Origin: Devosia ginsengisoli
GTDB lineage: Bacteria > Pseudomonadota > Alphaproteobacteria > Rhizobiales > Devosiaceae
Assembly: GCF_007859655.1 (NCBI RefSeq)
Contig: NZ_CP042304.1
Span: 3,412,501 to 3,476,500, forward strand
Reading direction: 5' to 3'
DNA: 64,000 nt
Shown here: in pieces, positions 8,884 to 20,830 of the stretch
How positions within the stretch are numbered: the stretch's first letter is position 1
How the letters are laid out: each line of letters starts with the position of its first letter
The notes under the pieces: model-generated
The model's database searches: none
Told to the model about the DNA's origin: nothing
The model's input: the letters and a program-made list of their open reading frames with translations, nothing else
Program-made: the position numbers and the translations under genes

Positions 8884-9014
8884 ATTCTGGCGTTATTCCG
8901 CGCTTTGCACTATAGGGACGCCAGCCTCGGGCCTTCGGGTCCGGGCCTTCACGGCCCCGCCTGGACGACATCCCGGCCGGGGCGACCCGATCCTCCTTTG
9001 AAAGGATATGCCCG

Positions 9015-9284
9015 ATGTCGATTACTGCTGAGCGCAAGACCGCTCTGATCCAGGAATATGCCACCAAGGCCAACGATACCGGCTCGCCGGAAGTCCAGGT
9101 TGCCATCCTGTCGGAACGCATTGCCAACCTCACCGAACACTTCAAGGGCCATGGCAAGGATAACCATTCCCGCCGCGGTCTGCTGAAGCTTGTCTCGACC
9201 CGCCGCCGCCTGCTTGACTATGTCAAGAAGGTCGACGAGAGCCGCTACAAGACCCTGATCGAAAAACTCGGCCTGCGCCGCTAA
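9015..9284 (+). CDS. rpsO: 30S ribosomal protein S15
   Basis: The 89-residue protein is the full family length and carries the S15 signature [20 protein letters not shown] with the RRRLLDYV helix. S15 binds the central domain of 16S rRNA early in 30S assembly. AAAGGA precedes the ATG. The GC-rich leader 8884-9014 contains repeated GGGCC/GGCCC segments that could form the autoregulatory structure known for rpsO in other bacteria, but no specific fold can be assigned. It is followed by pnp in the classic rpsO-pnp pair. Confidence 0.97.
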   Translation: MSITAERKTALIQEYATKANDTGSPEVQVAILSERIANLTEHFKGHGKDNHSRRGLLKLVSTRRRLLDYVKKVDESRYKTLIEKLGLRR

Positions 9285-9640
9285 CAAGCGCGCAACCGAA
9301 TTGCGGATGCGGGGGCCAGCCTCCGCCTCCGCTTTCGCTCCTTTATCGGGGTGAAAAGCGTAGACCGGCGATTGCCGGAGCATGGCAGGATTATTGGCCG
9401 CTCCCCGCCTCACGCTCGCAAAATCAATCCCTTGGTTTTGATCCCGTGAGGCGCCTGACAAGTTTCAGGAGCTGCTTGTTGTCTTGCCCATGTTTCGTCA
9501 CCGCCAAGGACGTAAACCGCGCCTGATTTTGAGCCCGCGTCACACATGGGGTGTGCCGGCGGGTGCGGGCGCACCGGCTGAGTTCGCGGGATTGCTACGC
9601 CCCCGCGTTACCGCTCCCCGGCAGAATGGAAAGACGATAC
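9285..9640 (+). other. rpsO-pnp intergenic leader region
   Basis: The gap of 356 bases holds no gene. It contains a terminator-like GC hairpin just after rpsO (9303-9332, then TTTCGCTCCTTTA) and the long two-part hairpin at 9407-9452. A GC-rich untranslated stretch leads to the pnp ribosome binding site. Confidence 0.6.
9407..9452 (+). promoter_or_regulatory. Long hairpin in the pnp leader, candidate RNase III site
   Basis: Outer arms GCCTCACG and CGTGAGGC (8 pairs), a 4x4 internal loop, inner arms CAAAATCAA and TTGGTTTTG (9 pairs, one U-G), and a TCCC tetraloop. In Escherichia coli a comparable pnp leader stem is cut by RNase III and lets PNPase control its own mRNA. That role here is inferred from position and shape. 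Confidence 0.5.
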
Positions 9641-11785
9641 ATGTCCACGATCAATTTCGATTACCACAAGGTCGAGCTCAACTGGGGCGGCCAGCCCCTG
9701 ACGCTCGAGACCGGCAAGATGGCCCGCCAGGCCGATGGCGCCGTGCTCGCCACCCTGGGCGAGACCGTGCTGCTCGCCACCGTTGTGTCAGCCAAGTCGG
9801 CCAAGCCCGGCCAGGACTTCTTCCCGCTGACCGTCAACTACCAGGAAAAATACTTCGCCGCCGGCAAGATCCCGGGCGGCTATTTCAAGCGTGAAGGCCG
9901 CCCGACCGAGAACGAGACCCTGGTGTCGCGCCTCATCGACCGCCCGATCCGCCCGCTCTTCCCCGAAGGCTACAAGAACGAGACCCAGGTGGTCATCACC
10001 GTTCTGCAGCACGATATGGAAAACAATCCTGACGTGCTGGCCATGGTCGCCGCCTCGGCGGCCCTGACCATTTCGGGCGTACCCTTCATGGGCCCGATCG
10101 GCGCGGCCCGCGTCGGTTACGTTGATGGCGAATATGTCCTCAACCTCGCCGTTGACCGTCGCTCCGAATCCAAGCTCGATCTCGTCATGGCCGGCACCGA
10201 AGACGCCGTGCTGATGGTCGAGTCTGAAGCCAAGGAACTGAGCGAAGAAGTCATGCTCGGCGCCGTGATGTTCGGCCATGCCGAGAGCCGCAAGGTTATC
10301 CAGGCCATCATCAAGCTGGCCGAACTGGCTGCCAAGGAACCCCGCGATTTCGCCGCTCCGGACTATTCGGCTCTCGAAGCCGATGTGCTCAAGGTTGCCG
10401 AAAAGGACCTGCGCGCTGCCTATAAGATCACCGACAAGGCCCAGCGCTATGCTGCCGTCGACGCCGCCAAGAAGGCCGTCAAGGAAGCCTTTGCCGCCAA
10501 GGTCGAAGCCGGTGACGTCTCCGCTGAAGACCTCGGCGAAGTGATCCACAACCTGCAGGCCAAGATCGTGCGCTGGAACGTGCTCGATACCGGCCTGCGT
10601 ATCGACGGCCGCGATCTCAAGACCGTGCGTCCGATCGTTTCCGAAGTTGGCGTTCTGCCCCGCACCCATGGTTCGGCTTTGTTCACCCGCGGCGAAACTC
10701 AGGCTCTGGTCGTTGCCACGCTGGGCACCGGCGAAGACGAGCAGTATATCGACTCGCTCGAAGGCACCCACAAGCAGAACTTCCTGCTGCATTACAACTT
10801 CCCTCCCTACTCGGTGGGTGAAGCTGGCCGCATGGGGTCCCCGGGCCGTCGCGAAATCGGCCATGGCAAGCTCGCCTGGCGCGCCATCAACCCGATCCGT
10901 CCCTCGGTCGAGGAATTCCCCTACACGATCCGTATCGTGTCCGAGATCACCGAATCCAACGGCTCCTCCTCGATGGCCACCGTCTGCGGCACCTCGCTGG
11001 CGCTGATGGATGCCGGCGTGCCGCTGGCGCGTCCGGTTGCCGGTATCGCCATGGGCCTGATCCTCGAAGGCGAGAAGTTTGCTGTTCTGTCAGACATTCT
11101 CGGCGACGAAGATCACCTCGGCGACATGGACTTCAAGGTGGCTGGTACCGATCAGGGCGTGACCTCGCTCCAGATGGATATCAAGATCGCCGGCATCACC
11201 GAGGAGATCATGAAGATCGCCCTCGAGCAGGCCAAGGGCGGCCGCATCCACATCCTGGGCGAAATGGCCAAGGCCATCACCGCGTCCCGTTCGGAAGTGG
11301 GTGAATTCGCGCCGCGCATCGAGACCATGAAGATCCCGACCGACAAGATCCGTGAAGTGATCGGCACCGGCGGCAAGGTGATCCGCGAGATCGTCGAAAA
11401 GACCGGCGCCAAGATCAACATCGAGGATGATGGCACCATCAAGATCGCCTCCTCGGACGGTTCGCAGATCGAAGCGGCCATCAAGTGGATCAAGTCGATC
11501 ACCGACGAAGCCGAAGTGGGCGCCATCTATCAGGGCACCGTCGTCAAGACCGCCGATTTCGGCGCCTTCGTGAACTTCTTCGGCGCCAAGGACGGCCTGG
11601 TGCATATCAGCCAGCTGGCCGAGGCCCGCGTTGCCAAGACCACCGACGTGGTCAAGGAAGGCGACAAGGTCTGGGTCAAGCTGCTGGGCTTCGATGAGCG
11701 CGGCAAGGTCCGCCTCTCCATGAAGGTTGTCGATCAGGCAACCGGCAAGGAAATCGCCAAGGGCGAGGAAGCCGCCGCCGAATAG
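9641..11785 (+). CDS. pnp: Polyribonucleotide nucleotidyltransferase (PNPase)
   Basis: The 714-residue length is standard. The order is RNase PH domain 1, an all-helical linker, RNase PH domain 2 (containing [18 protein letters not shown]), a KH domain around residues 555-610 ([11 protein letters not shown]), and an S1 domain ([20 protein letters not shown]). PNPase degrades mRNA 3' to 5' with phosphate as a trimeric exoribonuclease, usually with RNase E. The ATG at 9641 ([13 protein letters not shown]) follows GGAAAG and is preferred over a longer reading frame from 9551, which would run through the leader. A strong terminator follows at 11825. Confidence 0.98.
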   Translation: MSTINFDYHKVELNWGGQPLTLETGKMARQADGAVLATLGETVLLATVVSAKSAKPGQDFFPLTVNYQEKYFAAGKIPGGYFKREGRPTENETLVSRLIDRPIRPLFPEGYKNETQVVITVLQHDMENNPDVLAMVAASAALTISGVPFMGPIGAARVGYVDGEYVLNLAVDRRSESKLDLVMAGTEDAVLMVESEAKELSEEVMLGAVMFGHAESRKVIQAIIKLAELAAKEPRDFAAPDYSALEADVLKVAEKDLRAAYKITDKAQRYAAVDAAKKAVKEAFAAKVEAGDVSAEDLGEVIHNLQAKIVRWNVLDTGLRIDGRDLKTVRPIVSEVGVLPRTHGSALFTRGETQALVVATLGTGEDEQYIDSLEGTHKQNFLLHYNFPPYSVGEAGRMGSPGRREIGHGKLAWRAINPIRPSVEEFPYTIRIVSEITESNGSSSMATVCGTSLALMDAGVPLARPVAGIAMGLILEGEKFAVLSDILGDEDHLGDMDFKVAGTDQGVTSLQMDIKIAGITEEIMKIALEQAKGGRIHILGEMAKAITASRSEVGEFAPRIETMKIPTDKIREVIGTGGKVIREIVEKTGAKINIEDDGTIKIASSDGSQIEAAIKWIKSITDEAEVGAIYQGTVVKTADFGAFVNFFGAKDGLVHISQLAEARVAKTTDVVKEGDKVWVKLLGFDERGKVRLSMKVVDQATGKEIAKGEEAAAE

Positions 11786-11824
11786 CGAGCAAATCGCAGG
11801 AAATCTGCAAGAAGTCTGTGAGAA

Positions 11825-11848
11825 GGCCCGGAGCAATCCGGGCCTTTT
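11825..11848 (+). terminator. Rho-independent terminator after pnp
   Basis: The perfect stem GGCCCGGA / TCCGGGCC with loop GCAA is followed by TTTT. Confidence 0.9.
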
Positions 11849-12020
11849 GCGTGCGTTGCAGCTTTGCAACAGCTTTCGGCCATCACATTACGGAGAGGAA
11901 CCCTCTCCATCAAAGCTCGTTGGGCGAGTGAGGCTTTCCTGCACTAGCGAACCTCCTGGCGGCAGCTTAACCACTGACCGGCCAGTACAATTGCGTCCAA
12001 GCTTACCCAGGGAATTGCCC

Positions 12021-12668
12021 TTGCTCTCTCGCCGCTTGTTCATGATCGGCCTCCCCGCCGTCGCCCTCGCCGCCTGTTCCTCCACCCGCACCCCCGTGGT
12101 GCAGGAGCCGCAGGTCGATCCCTATTACCTGCGCATGTATGGCGCCATCCTGGGCGAGAAATTCCCCATTGCCGCCATGGACCTGCGCCGCGTCGATCCG
12201 CGCTGGTGGCGCCAGGAAGTGCCCTATATGACCACGGAGCGGCCGGGCACCCTCGTCATCGATACCCCGCAGCACTTCCTCTACCTGGTGCTCGAAGGCG
12301 GCCGCGCTCTGCGTTACGGCATCGGCGTCGGCAAGGACGAATCGCTGGTTTTCCGGGGCACCGCCACCATCGGTCGCAAGGCTGAATGGCCGCGCTGGAC
12401 GCCCACGAGCAGCATGGTCAAGCGTGAACCCGAGCGTTACGGCCCCTATGCCGGCGGCATGGAAGGCGGCCCCACCAATCCGCTGGGCCCGCGCGCGCTC
12501 TATCTCTACAAGAATGGCCGCGACACGCTGTTCCGCCTGCATGGCACCACCGAGCCCTATACGATCGGCACCAACGTCTCCTCGGGCTGCATCCGCCTGA
12601 TGAACCAGGACATTATCGATCTCTACGCCCGCGTGCCCACCGGCTCCCGCGTGGTGGTGATCAACTAA
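12021..12668 (+). CDS. L,D-transpeptidase, Tat-type lipoprotein
   Basis: The protein is about 215 residues from a probable TTG start at 12021, preceded by AGGGA with a seven-base gap. This start gives LSRRLF (a twin-arginine motif), a hydrophobic stretch and the lipobox LAAC with Cys19. An upstream open frame from 11727 would run through the pnp terminator. The YkuD domain covers about residues 70-215, with the catalytic block FRLHGT...SSGCIRL, whose Cys attacks the peptidoglycan stem peptide. Such enzymes form 3-3 cross-links or attach proteins to peptidoglycan in the periplasm. Export by Tat followed by lipidation is inferred. Confidence 0.85.
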   Translation: MLSRRLFMIGLPAVALAACSSTRTPVVQEPQVDPYYLRMYGAILGEKFPIAAMDLRRVDPRWWRQEVPYMTTERPGTLVIDTPQHFLYLVLEGGRALRYGIGVGKDESLVFRGTATIGRKAEWPRWTPTSSMVKREPERYGPYAGGMEGGPTNPLGPRALYLYKNGRDTLFRLHGTTEPYTIGTNVSSGCIRLMNQDIIDLYARVPTGSRVVVIN

Positions 12669-12778
12669 CCCGCTCCCGGGTCGCTGCCGCGGCAGCGGGG
12701 CGCCTTGTTTCGGAATCCGTAGTCACCGAAGCAAAGTTTCCTGCTGCCGCGACAAAGGCCCGGGGATGAAATTGAAAC

Positions 12779-12808
12779 GCCCGCTCCCAAACAGGGGGCG
12801 GGCTTTTT
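12779..12808 (+). terminator. Rho-independent terminator after the L,D-transpeptidase
   Basis: GCCCGCTCCC pairs with GGGGGCGGGC (one U-G), the loop is AAACA, and the stem is followed by TTTTT. Confidence 0.85.
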
Positions 12809-12840
12809 GTTGGATACTGGCGCCTTCCCCCGACCACTGG

Positions 12841-12923
12841 CGCTTCCCGCGGACTTGATCCGCGGGTCTTTCGTCCCTTGCGCCGTGTTGGGAGTGACCC
12901 GCGGATCAAGTCCGCGGGAAGCG
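12841..12923. repeat. Intergenic inverted repeat, family B (copy 1)
   Basis: The arm CGCTTCCCGCGGACTTGATC plus CGCGGGTC is mirrored at the far end (GACCCGCGGATCAAGTCC then GCGGGAAGCG). The inner CCGCGGACTTGATCCGCGG is itself palindromic. A diverged copy is at 21601-21684. Confidence 0.8.
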
Positions 12924-12955
12924 ACCGTGGGTGGGATGGCTATGTGATCTGCCCA

Positions 12956-12988
12956 ACAAAAAAGGGCGCGGTCTGCACCGCGCCCTTT
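12956..12988 (-). terminator. Rho-independent terminator after infB
   Basis: Read on the minus strand, AAAGGGCGCGG and CCGCGCCCTTT pair with a short TGCAGA loop, followed by a T-rich run (TTTTTTGTTGG). Confidence 0.9.
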
Positions 12989-13009
12989 GCAATTTCAATG
13001 ATCCAGCCT

Positions 13010-15857
<2,848 letters not shown>

Positions 15858-15865
<8 letters not shown>

Positions 15866-16559
15866 GTATCTCGCGTCTTTCGTCGGTGGCCTCGGGCAAA
15901 AGGTCACCGTCAACCGCAAGGCGGTCGGTGTCCTTTTCCGTCGGTTTGGCAGTGTAAAGGGCCAGTCTACGGGCCTTTTCCACTGCCGCTTGGGCTGCCG
16001 CCCCTCTCGTGAGGGCAGCATGTATCACATTTTCAAGGCCAAGTGCCAAACCCATTTGCTCTGAGGAGAGCAATTCGAAATGGGGCACTTCGAAGCCGTT
16101 AATTTCTTCCTCGGCAGCCGCGTAATGCAGCGCCTTGAGTGGTCCGACCATCTTGCTGCGGCCATCTGCGGCCGCATCGGTGGCGGTGATCAGGGCAATC
16201 AGGTTCCCCGTATCGATCAGGCTGCGCACCTTGGTGGCGCCAAAGGTCAGTTGCCCGGCCTTGCGGGCCATGCCCAGCGCATTGAGATAGCGCTGTTCGA
16301 GCCGCAACTGCGTCAGCCCGGGCAGGTCGTCCGGCAGGCGAACCTCGCTCTTGAGGCTGCGCGCGAACACCTTCTTCTTCACCGCCTCGGCCACGGCATC
16401 GCGGCTGAGGCTGATCCACACGCCGCGGCCCTCGGCCTTGGCTTCCGTATCGGGCACCAAAACGCCGTCGGGGCCAAGTACGAAACGGATCAGCGCCGCC
16501 ACGGGCTTTTCAGCCCGTGTCAGAGCGCATATCCGCGTCGTTTCTTCGCGCCGGGCCAT
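15858..16559 (-). CDS. YlxR-family RNA-binding protein with L7Ae-like domain
   Basis: The 233-residue protein has an N-terminal YlxR (DUF448) domain ([33 protein letters not shown]) and a C-terminal L7Ae/L30e-like domain ([18 protein letters not shown]). This fusion, standing between nusA and infB, is characteristic of alphaproteobacteria. The protein probably binds RNA in transcription-translation coupling; YlxR of other bacteria binds RNase P. The nusA gap is 28 bases, and the 3' end overlaps the infB start, suggesting coupled translation. The low-complexity Lys/Glu tail is normal for the family. Confidence 0.9.
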
Positions 16560-16587
16560 TTCTGGTGCCCTCGCCGGGATTCGGCCC

Positions 16588-18186
16588 TTAGGCCGAAGCC
16601 TCTTCGGTATACTCGTCGCCTTCGACCGGCGGCAGGTCTTCTTCGTTGATCCAGCCGGCCTTGATGCGGGCCTGCAGGATCATGTCTTCAGCTTCCTCGC
16701 GGCTCACAGGGAAATCCTTGAACGTGCCCTCGAAACGCTTGGTTTCGCCATCCTTGCGCTCGCTCCAGCCGATCAGGTCGTCCGCGGCGCAGCCAGCAAA
16801 GTCTTCCACCGTCTTGATGTCTTCCTTGCCCAGGGCCACCAGCATCGCCGCCGTCAGGCCGGCAATCTCGTAAAGCTCGTCCTCGACGCCGAGCGCCTTG
16901 CGCTCCTCGTCATGGGCCTTGTCGATGGCCGCCAGGTATTCGGCAGCGCGGTTCTGGATTTCGCCGGCGGTTTCTTCATCGAACCCGTCGATCGACGCGA
17001 TTTCATTGGCGTCGATATAGGCCAGTTCCTCGACCGAGGAGAAGCCTTCCGAAGCCAGTAGTTGGGCAACCATCTCGTCAACGTCAAGGGCAGCCATGAA
17101 CAGGCTCGACCGCTCGGTGAATTCCTTCTGCCGGCGTTCGCTCTCTTCCTGCTCCGTCAGGATGTCGATATCCCAACCGATCAGCTGCGAAGCAAGCCGC
17201 ACATTCTGGCCGCGACGGCCGATGGCGAGCGACAGCTGCTCATCGGGCACCACGACCTCGATGCGCTCGGCCTGCTCGTCCAGCACCACCTTGGCTACAT
17301 CGGCCGGCTGCAGCGCTGAAACCACGAGGTCCGCGATCGAATCGGTCCACGGAATGATGTCGATCTTTTCGCCCTGCAGCTCGCCAACCACGGCCTGCAC
17401 GCGCGAACCGCGCATACCGACGCAGGCGCCGACCGGATCGATGGACGAATCCGACGACGTCACGGCGATCTTGGCGCGCGAGCCCGGATCGCGGGCGATC
17501 GAGCGGATGGTGATCACGCCGTCATAAATCTCGGGCACTTCCTGCATGAACAGCTTGGCCATGAACTGCGGATGGGTGCGGCTGAGGAAGATCTGCGGTC
17601 CGCGCTGTTCGCGGCGCACGTCATAGACATAGGCGCGCACGCGGTCGCCATAGCGGAACATTTCGCGCGGGATCAGCTCGTCGCGGCGGATAATGGCTTC
17701 GCCACGACCCAGGTCGACAATGACATTGCCATATTCGACGCGCTTGACCGTGCCGTTGACGATCTCGCCGATGCGATTGAAATATTCGTCATACATGCGC
17801 TCGCGCTCGGCATCGCGCACCTTCTGCACGATGACCTGCTTGGCCGACTGCGCGGCAATGCGGCCGAATTCCATCGGCGGCAACGGCTCGGTCAGGAAGT
17901 CGCCGACCTTGGCTTCGGCCGACTTGGCCTGGGCGTGCTTGAGGTCGATCTGGCGGCTGGGCTCTTCCACATCCTCGACGATTTCGAGCAGGCGCCACAT
18001 GCGCGTTTCGCCCGAGCGCGGGTTGATCTCGACCTTGATCTCGGTCTCGGCGCCGTAGCGGCCCTTGGCGGCCTTTTCCATGGCGTCCTGCATCGCCTCG
18101 ATCACGACCATGCGGTCGATCGACTTTTCGCGGGCAACGGCATCTGCGATCTGCAACAGCTCAAGGCGGTTCGCGCTAACGGCCAT
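16588..18186 (-). CDS. nusA: Transcription termination/antitermination factor NusA
   Basis: At 532 residues this is the alphaproteobacterial length. It has an N-terminal RNA polymerase-binding domain ([21 protein letters not shown]), an S1 domain around 135-200 ([21 protein letters not shown]), two KH domains (with [15 protein letters not shown] and [13 protein letters not shown]), and two C-terminal helix-hairpin-helix acidic repeats. It acts on the elongating polymerase to modulate pausing, termination and rRNA antitermination. Its start directly abuts the rimP stop at 18187. The longest operon run in this window therefore reads rimP, nusA, ylxR, infB. Confidence 0.97.
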   Translation of the reverse strand: MAVSANRLELLQIADAVAREKSIDRMVVIEAMQDAMEKAAKGRYGAETEIKVEINPRSGETRMWRLLEIVEDVEEPSRQIDLKHAQAKSAEAKVGDFLTEPLPPMEFGRIAAQSAKQVIVQKVRDAERERMYDEYFNRIGEIVNGTVKRVEYGNVIVDLGRGEAIIRRDELIPREMFRYGDRVRAYVYDVRREQRGPQIFLSRTHPQFMAKLFMQEVPEIYDGVITIRSIARDPGSRAKIAVTSSDSSIDPVGACVGMRGSRVQAVVGELQGEKIDIIPWTDSIADLVVSALQPADVAKVVLDEQAERIEVVVPDEQLSLAIGRRGQNVRLASQLIGWDIDILTEQEESERRQKEFTERSSLFMAALDVDEMVAQLLASEGFSSVEELAYIDANEIASIDGFDEETAGEIQNRAAEYLAAIDKAHDEERKALGVEDELYEIAGLTAAMLVALGKEDIKTVEDFAGCAADDLIGWSERKDGETKRFEGTFKDFPVSREEAEDMILQARIKAGWINEEDLPPVEGDEYTEEASA

Positions 18187-18801
18187 TTAGTGGATCTCCT
18201 GGGAGTCTTCAGAATCTTGGTATTCGACGGTTTCGGTATCTTCGTCGTCGATGGGATGGGCTTCCTGGTCCAGCCGGGCCTTTTCCATCAGCGCATCGGT
18301 CATCACCAGCTTGGCCTCGGCCAGGGTGGAGAGGAGCAGGCGATGGTCGGGATCGGTGCCGCCGGGCGCGTCGGGCAGGGTGATGGTCACCGCCTCGTCG
18401 TCCACGCTCTTGATGAAGCCGCGGAAGCGTTTGCGGCCATTGATCATGTCGGCCAGCTCGATCTTGGCCTCATGGCCGATATAGCTCTCGAAATCGCGCT
18501 TGCGCACCAGCGGCCGGTCGATGCCGGGCGAGGAGACTTCAAGGTGATATTCGCGGTCGATCGGGTCTTCCACGTCAAGCACCGGCGAGAGGTCCTTCGA
18601 CAGCGTCTCGCAATTGACGATGGTGAAGCGCCCGTTCTCGTCCTCGGCCATGATCTGCAGCGTCATGCCGTTTTCCTGGGTGATCTTCACCCGCACCAGG
18701 GAAAAGCCCAGGCCATTGGCCACCGGCTCGACGATACGGGAAATCCGGGCTTCCAGGCCCGTTTCCTTGATGTAGCGTTTTTCGGTGAGATCGAAGCTCA
18801 T
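18187..18801 (-). CDS. rimP: Ribosome maturation factor RimP
   Basis: The protein is 204 residues from the ATG at 18801 (MSFDLTEKRYIKETG), preceded by GAAGGGG. The longer frame upstream has no site and runs into a repeat. The RimP N-domain shows VANGLGFSLVRVKI and the signature YHLEVSSPGIDRPL, followed by an SH3-like C-domain. RimP aids 30S subunit assembly. The C-terminal acidic tail (DDEDTETVEYQDSEDSQEIH) is longer than in enterics. First gene of the nusA-infB operon; a family C repeat and the flavodoxin reductase gene lie upstream. Confidence 0.95.
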   Translation of the reverse strand: MSFDLTEKRYIKETGLEARISRIVEPVANGLGFSLVRVKITQENGMTLQIMAEDENGRFTIVNCETLSKDLSPVLDVEDPIDREYHLEVSSPGIDRPLVRKRDFESYIGHEAKIELADMINGRKRFRGFIKSVDDEAVTITLPDAPGGTDPDHRLLLSTLAEAKLVMTDALMEKARLDQEAHPIDDEDTETVEYQDSEDSQEIH

Positions 18802-18918
18802 TGGCCCCTTCAGGTAATAAAAAGAGCGGGGCCGGGCGGCTCCCACTCTGCAAAACTTGCTGAGATGTTGGCGCCTATATAGCGCCGTTGGCCCGAAGTG
18901 GCAAGGGTCGCCGCCGCA

Positions 18919-19050
18919 GTGCCACGTCCTCGTGGTTCGAGGGTCGCTGCGCTCCCGCCTCACCATGAGGACTACTTCTAGCTAAGATGTATCAGTAGCC
19001 CTCATGGTGAGGTGCGCTTCTTCAGCGCCTCGAACCACGAGGGCGTGTCC
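18919..19050. repeat. Intergenic inverted repeat, family C (copy 2)
   Basis: Outer arms GTGCCACGTCCTCGTGGTTC and GAACCACGAGGGCGTG enclose inner arms CTCACCATGAGGACTACT and AGTAGCCCTCATGGTGAG. It is closely similar to 3217-3353 but with a different central loop. Confidence 0.8.
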
Positions 19051-19716
19051 CTATTTCTCCCAGGTCACGCTGGCCACGTCGGCGCCCAGCTCTTCCAGCG
19101 CTGCCCGCAGGTCCGCCACCATGGCGTCCGGCCCGCAGAGATAGAAGTGCTGGTTGAAGTCGGCGATATGCTTCTTGAGGAATGCCGTATCGATCCGCTC
19201 CTGCAGCAGCGAGGACTTGGGATCATTGGTGACGGTCCACAGCGTCTCGAGCCCGTCCATCGCCTCGAATTCGTCGCGCAGGATGATGTCTTTTTCTTCT
19301 CTGTTGGAAACGATCAGCCGATTGCCCTGCAATCCGCCCTTGGCATTGAGGCTGCGCAGAATAGCGATGAAGGGCGTAACGCCCGCACCCCCGGCAATGA
19401 ACGTGCCCGGCCCCTTGTACTGGATCGTGCCCCACACATCGCGCAGCAGCAGGTGGTCGCCCGCTTCGCAGCCCCAGAGCGCATTGGTTACGCCCGCATG
19501 GTCGCGATAGCTCTTGATGGTGAATTCCAGCGTCGGCTCGTCATTGAGCGAGGTGAAGGTGAAAGGCCGCTTCTTGTCCGCCCAGTCCGGCTTGTCGATG
19601 CTGACTTCGGTGGCCTGTCCGGGGCCGAAATGAAAATTCTTCGGCTTTTCGACGCGATAATGGCGGACATTATGGGTGACCATTTCGGTCTTCAGAATCT
19701 GGACGCGCGTGGGCAT
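19051..19716 (-). CDS. Ferredoxin/flavodoxin-NAD(P)H reductase-like protein
   Basis: The 221-residue protein starts MPTRVQILKTEM at 19716, after AAGGAGA. It has a FAD-binding beta-barrel with FGPGQATEVSI and RPFTFTS (an RxYS/T-type FAD motif), then an NAD(P) domain with GTFIAGGAGVTPFIAILRSL and a C-terminal FYLCGPDAMV. This is the FNR superfamily module that passes electrons between pyridine nucleotide and flavin. No 2Fe-2S domain is fused, so it must act with a separate carrier. It diverges from the small secreted protein at 19975. Confidence 0.85.
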   Translation of the reverse strand: MPTRVQILKTEMVTHNVRHYRVEKPKNFHFGPGQATEVSIDKPDWADKKRPFTFTSLNDEPTLEFTIKSYRDHAGVTNALWGCEAGDHLLLRDVWGTIQYKGPGTFIAGGAGVTPFIAILRSLNAKGGLQGNRLIVSNREEKDIILRDEFEAMDGLETLWTVTNDPKSSLLQERIDTAFLKKHIADFNQHFYLCGPDAMVADLRAALEELGADVASVTWEK

Positions 19717-19974
19717 GGTGCTCTCCTTGTGCCTGTTAGACGCCTGCCTCGCCCAATGGTTCCCCATGCCGCAAACGCCCGCGACAGCTTGGGTCGCCCG
19801 AGGGAAACGCGGTATCGCCTGGGAAACCGAGGCGCCCCGAAACGCCTTGATTTCCCTCACAAAACCTTCGCCACGATTGGCCGGACTTCAAGAGCAAAAT
19901 TCTACAAAATCGTCTCTTGAGAGCGAACCCAAGCACGATCATTTCCGTTGGGTCAAACAAAAGGAGACCCTCAA

Positions 19975-20283
19975 ATGGTCAAGAACACGATTGTTGCTTT
20001 GGTTGCCGCTGCCTCGCTGGCCGGCATTGCTGTCCCCACCTTCGCCGCTGCGGCGCCGGTGGTTGAATCCGAAAGCGGTGTCGATACCGTCTTCGGTGGC
20101 GGTACGCCCGAAATGCGCGCCTTCATGGCCGATTCTATCCTCGCCCAGCTCCAGCAGCAGGGCGTCAATGCCACGGCCGTCGAAGACTGGAGCGGCCTGA
20201 TCCGTGCCTATGTCACGCTCGATGACGGCACCCAGACCATGCAGTTCTACAAGCCGGGTTCGCTGGAGCAGGTTCTGCTCTAA
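19975..20283 (+). CDS. Small secreted hypothetical protein
   Basis: This is a 102-residue protein with a Sec signal peptide (MVKNTIVALVAAASLAGIAVPTFA, then AAAPVVES). The mature part is short and mixed, with GTPEMRAFMADSILAQLQQQGV and DDGTQTMQFYKPGSLEQVLL. Nothing in it identifies a family. AAGGAGA lies seven bases before the ATG at 19975 and rules out the in-frame ATG at 19948. A perfect GC-rich stem (GCCGCCGGC-TC-GCCGGCGG) follows and could end both this and the convergent hxlR transcript. Confidence 0.75.
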   Translation: MVKNTIVALVAAASLAGIAVPTFAAAAPVVESESGVDTVFGGGTPEMRAFMADSILAQLQQQGVNATAVEDWSGLIRAYVTLDDGTQTMQFYKPGSLEQVLL

Positions 20284-20720
20284 TCGCCGCCCACGGCGCC
20301 GCCGGCTCGCCGGCGGTGCCCGTAATCCGAACTGCTATTCGCCGTGGATGAGGCGGATGGCCGGTTCGCCCCCGTGGCGTCGAAGCGCTCCCGTGCCGCC
20401 TCCACCTGCGCCCGGTTGCGGCCGGCGAACACCCGCCAGCTATCGGCCAGTTCCAGCAATTCGCGCCCGAGATCGGTCAATTCGTAATCGACGCGCGGCG
20501 GAATGGTCGCGAACATGGTGCGGGTCACGAAACCGTCCCGCTCGAGCTCCCGCAAGGTGATGGTCAGCGTCTTCTGCGAAATGCCGCCGGCATGGCGCTT
20601 GAGCTCGTTGAAGCGCAAGGTCTGCTCGCGCAGCAGCGTCACAATGGTCAGCGTCCATTTGCCCGGCCGCACCACCAGCATCTCGTCATCATGCTGGAAA
20701 CTTGCGGAAAGGGCGGACAT
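20280..20720 (-). CDS. HxlR-family transcriptional regulator, probable 3' frameshift
   Basis: The winged-helix HxlR domain is clear: GKWTLTIVTLLREQTLRFNELKRHAGGISQKTLT, then LERDGFVTRTMFATIPPRVDYELTDLGREL. As read it is 146 residues with a low-complexity tail. One missing base in the G-run near 20370 would instead give ATGGEPAIRLIHGE and a stop at 20335, for about 128 residues, closer to family length. HxlR proteins act as dimers and often sense redox or quinones through an N-terminal Cys, which is absent here. The upstream flank holds a perfect inverted repeat at 20811-20828. Confidence 0.8.
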   Translation of the reverse strand: MSALSASFQHDDEMLVVRPGKWTLTIVTLLREQTLRFNELKRHAGGISQKTLTITLRELERDGFVTRTMFATIPPRVDYELTDLGRELLELADSWRVFAGRNRAQVEAARERFDATGANRPSASSTANSSSDYGHRRRAGGAVGGD

Positions 20721-20810
20721 GGCGAGCCTCGAAAATTTCAGGAATCGAGTTTCGCATATGGGGCGTGATTGCGGCGCTTCCAGTGCGCAGCGCCATTAAA
20801 CTTTGACATG

Positions 20811-20828
20811 ACTGCGATCAATCGCAGT
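20811..20828. promoter_or_regulatory. Perfect inverted repeat between trmB and hxlR
   Basis: ACTGCGAT-CA-ATCGCAGT, immediately downstream of the trmB stop and about 90 bases upstream of the hxlR start. It has no T-run, so it could be an HxlR operator or a weak terminator. Confidence 0.4.
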
Positions 20829-20830
20829 GA

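Larger units (their letters stand above)
12669..13009. other. Intergenic region between convergent ldt and infB
   Basis: There is no gene here. The region contains a plus-strand terminator (12779-12808), a family B inverted repeat (12841-12923) and the infB terminator on the minus strand (12956-12988). Confidence 0.8.
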
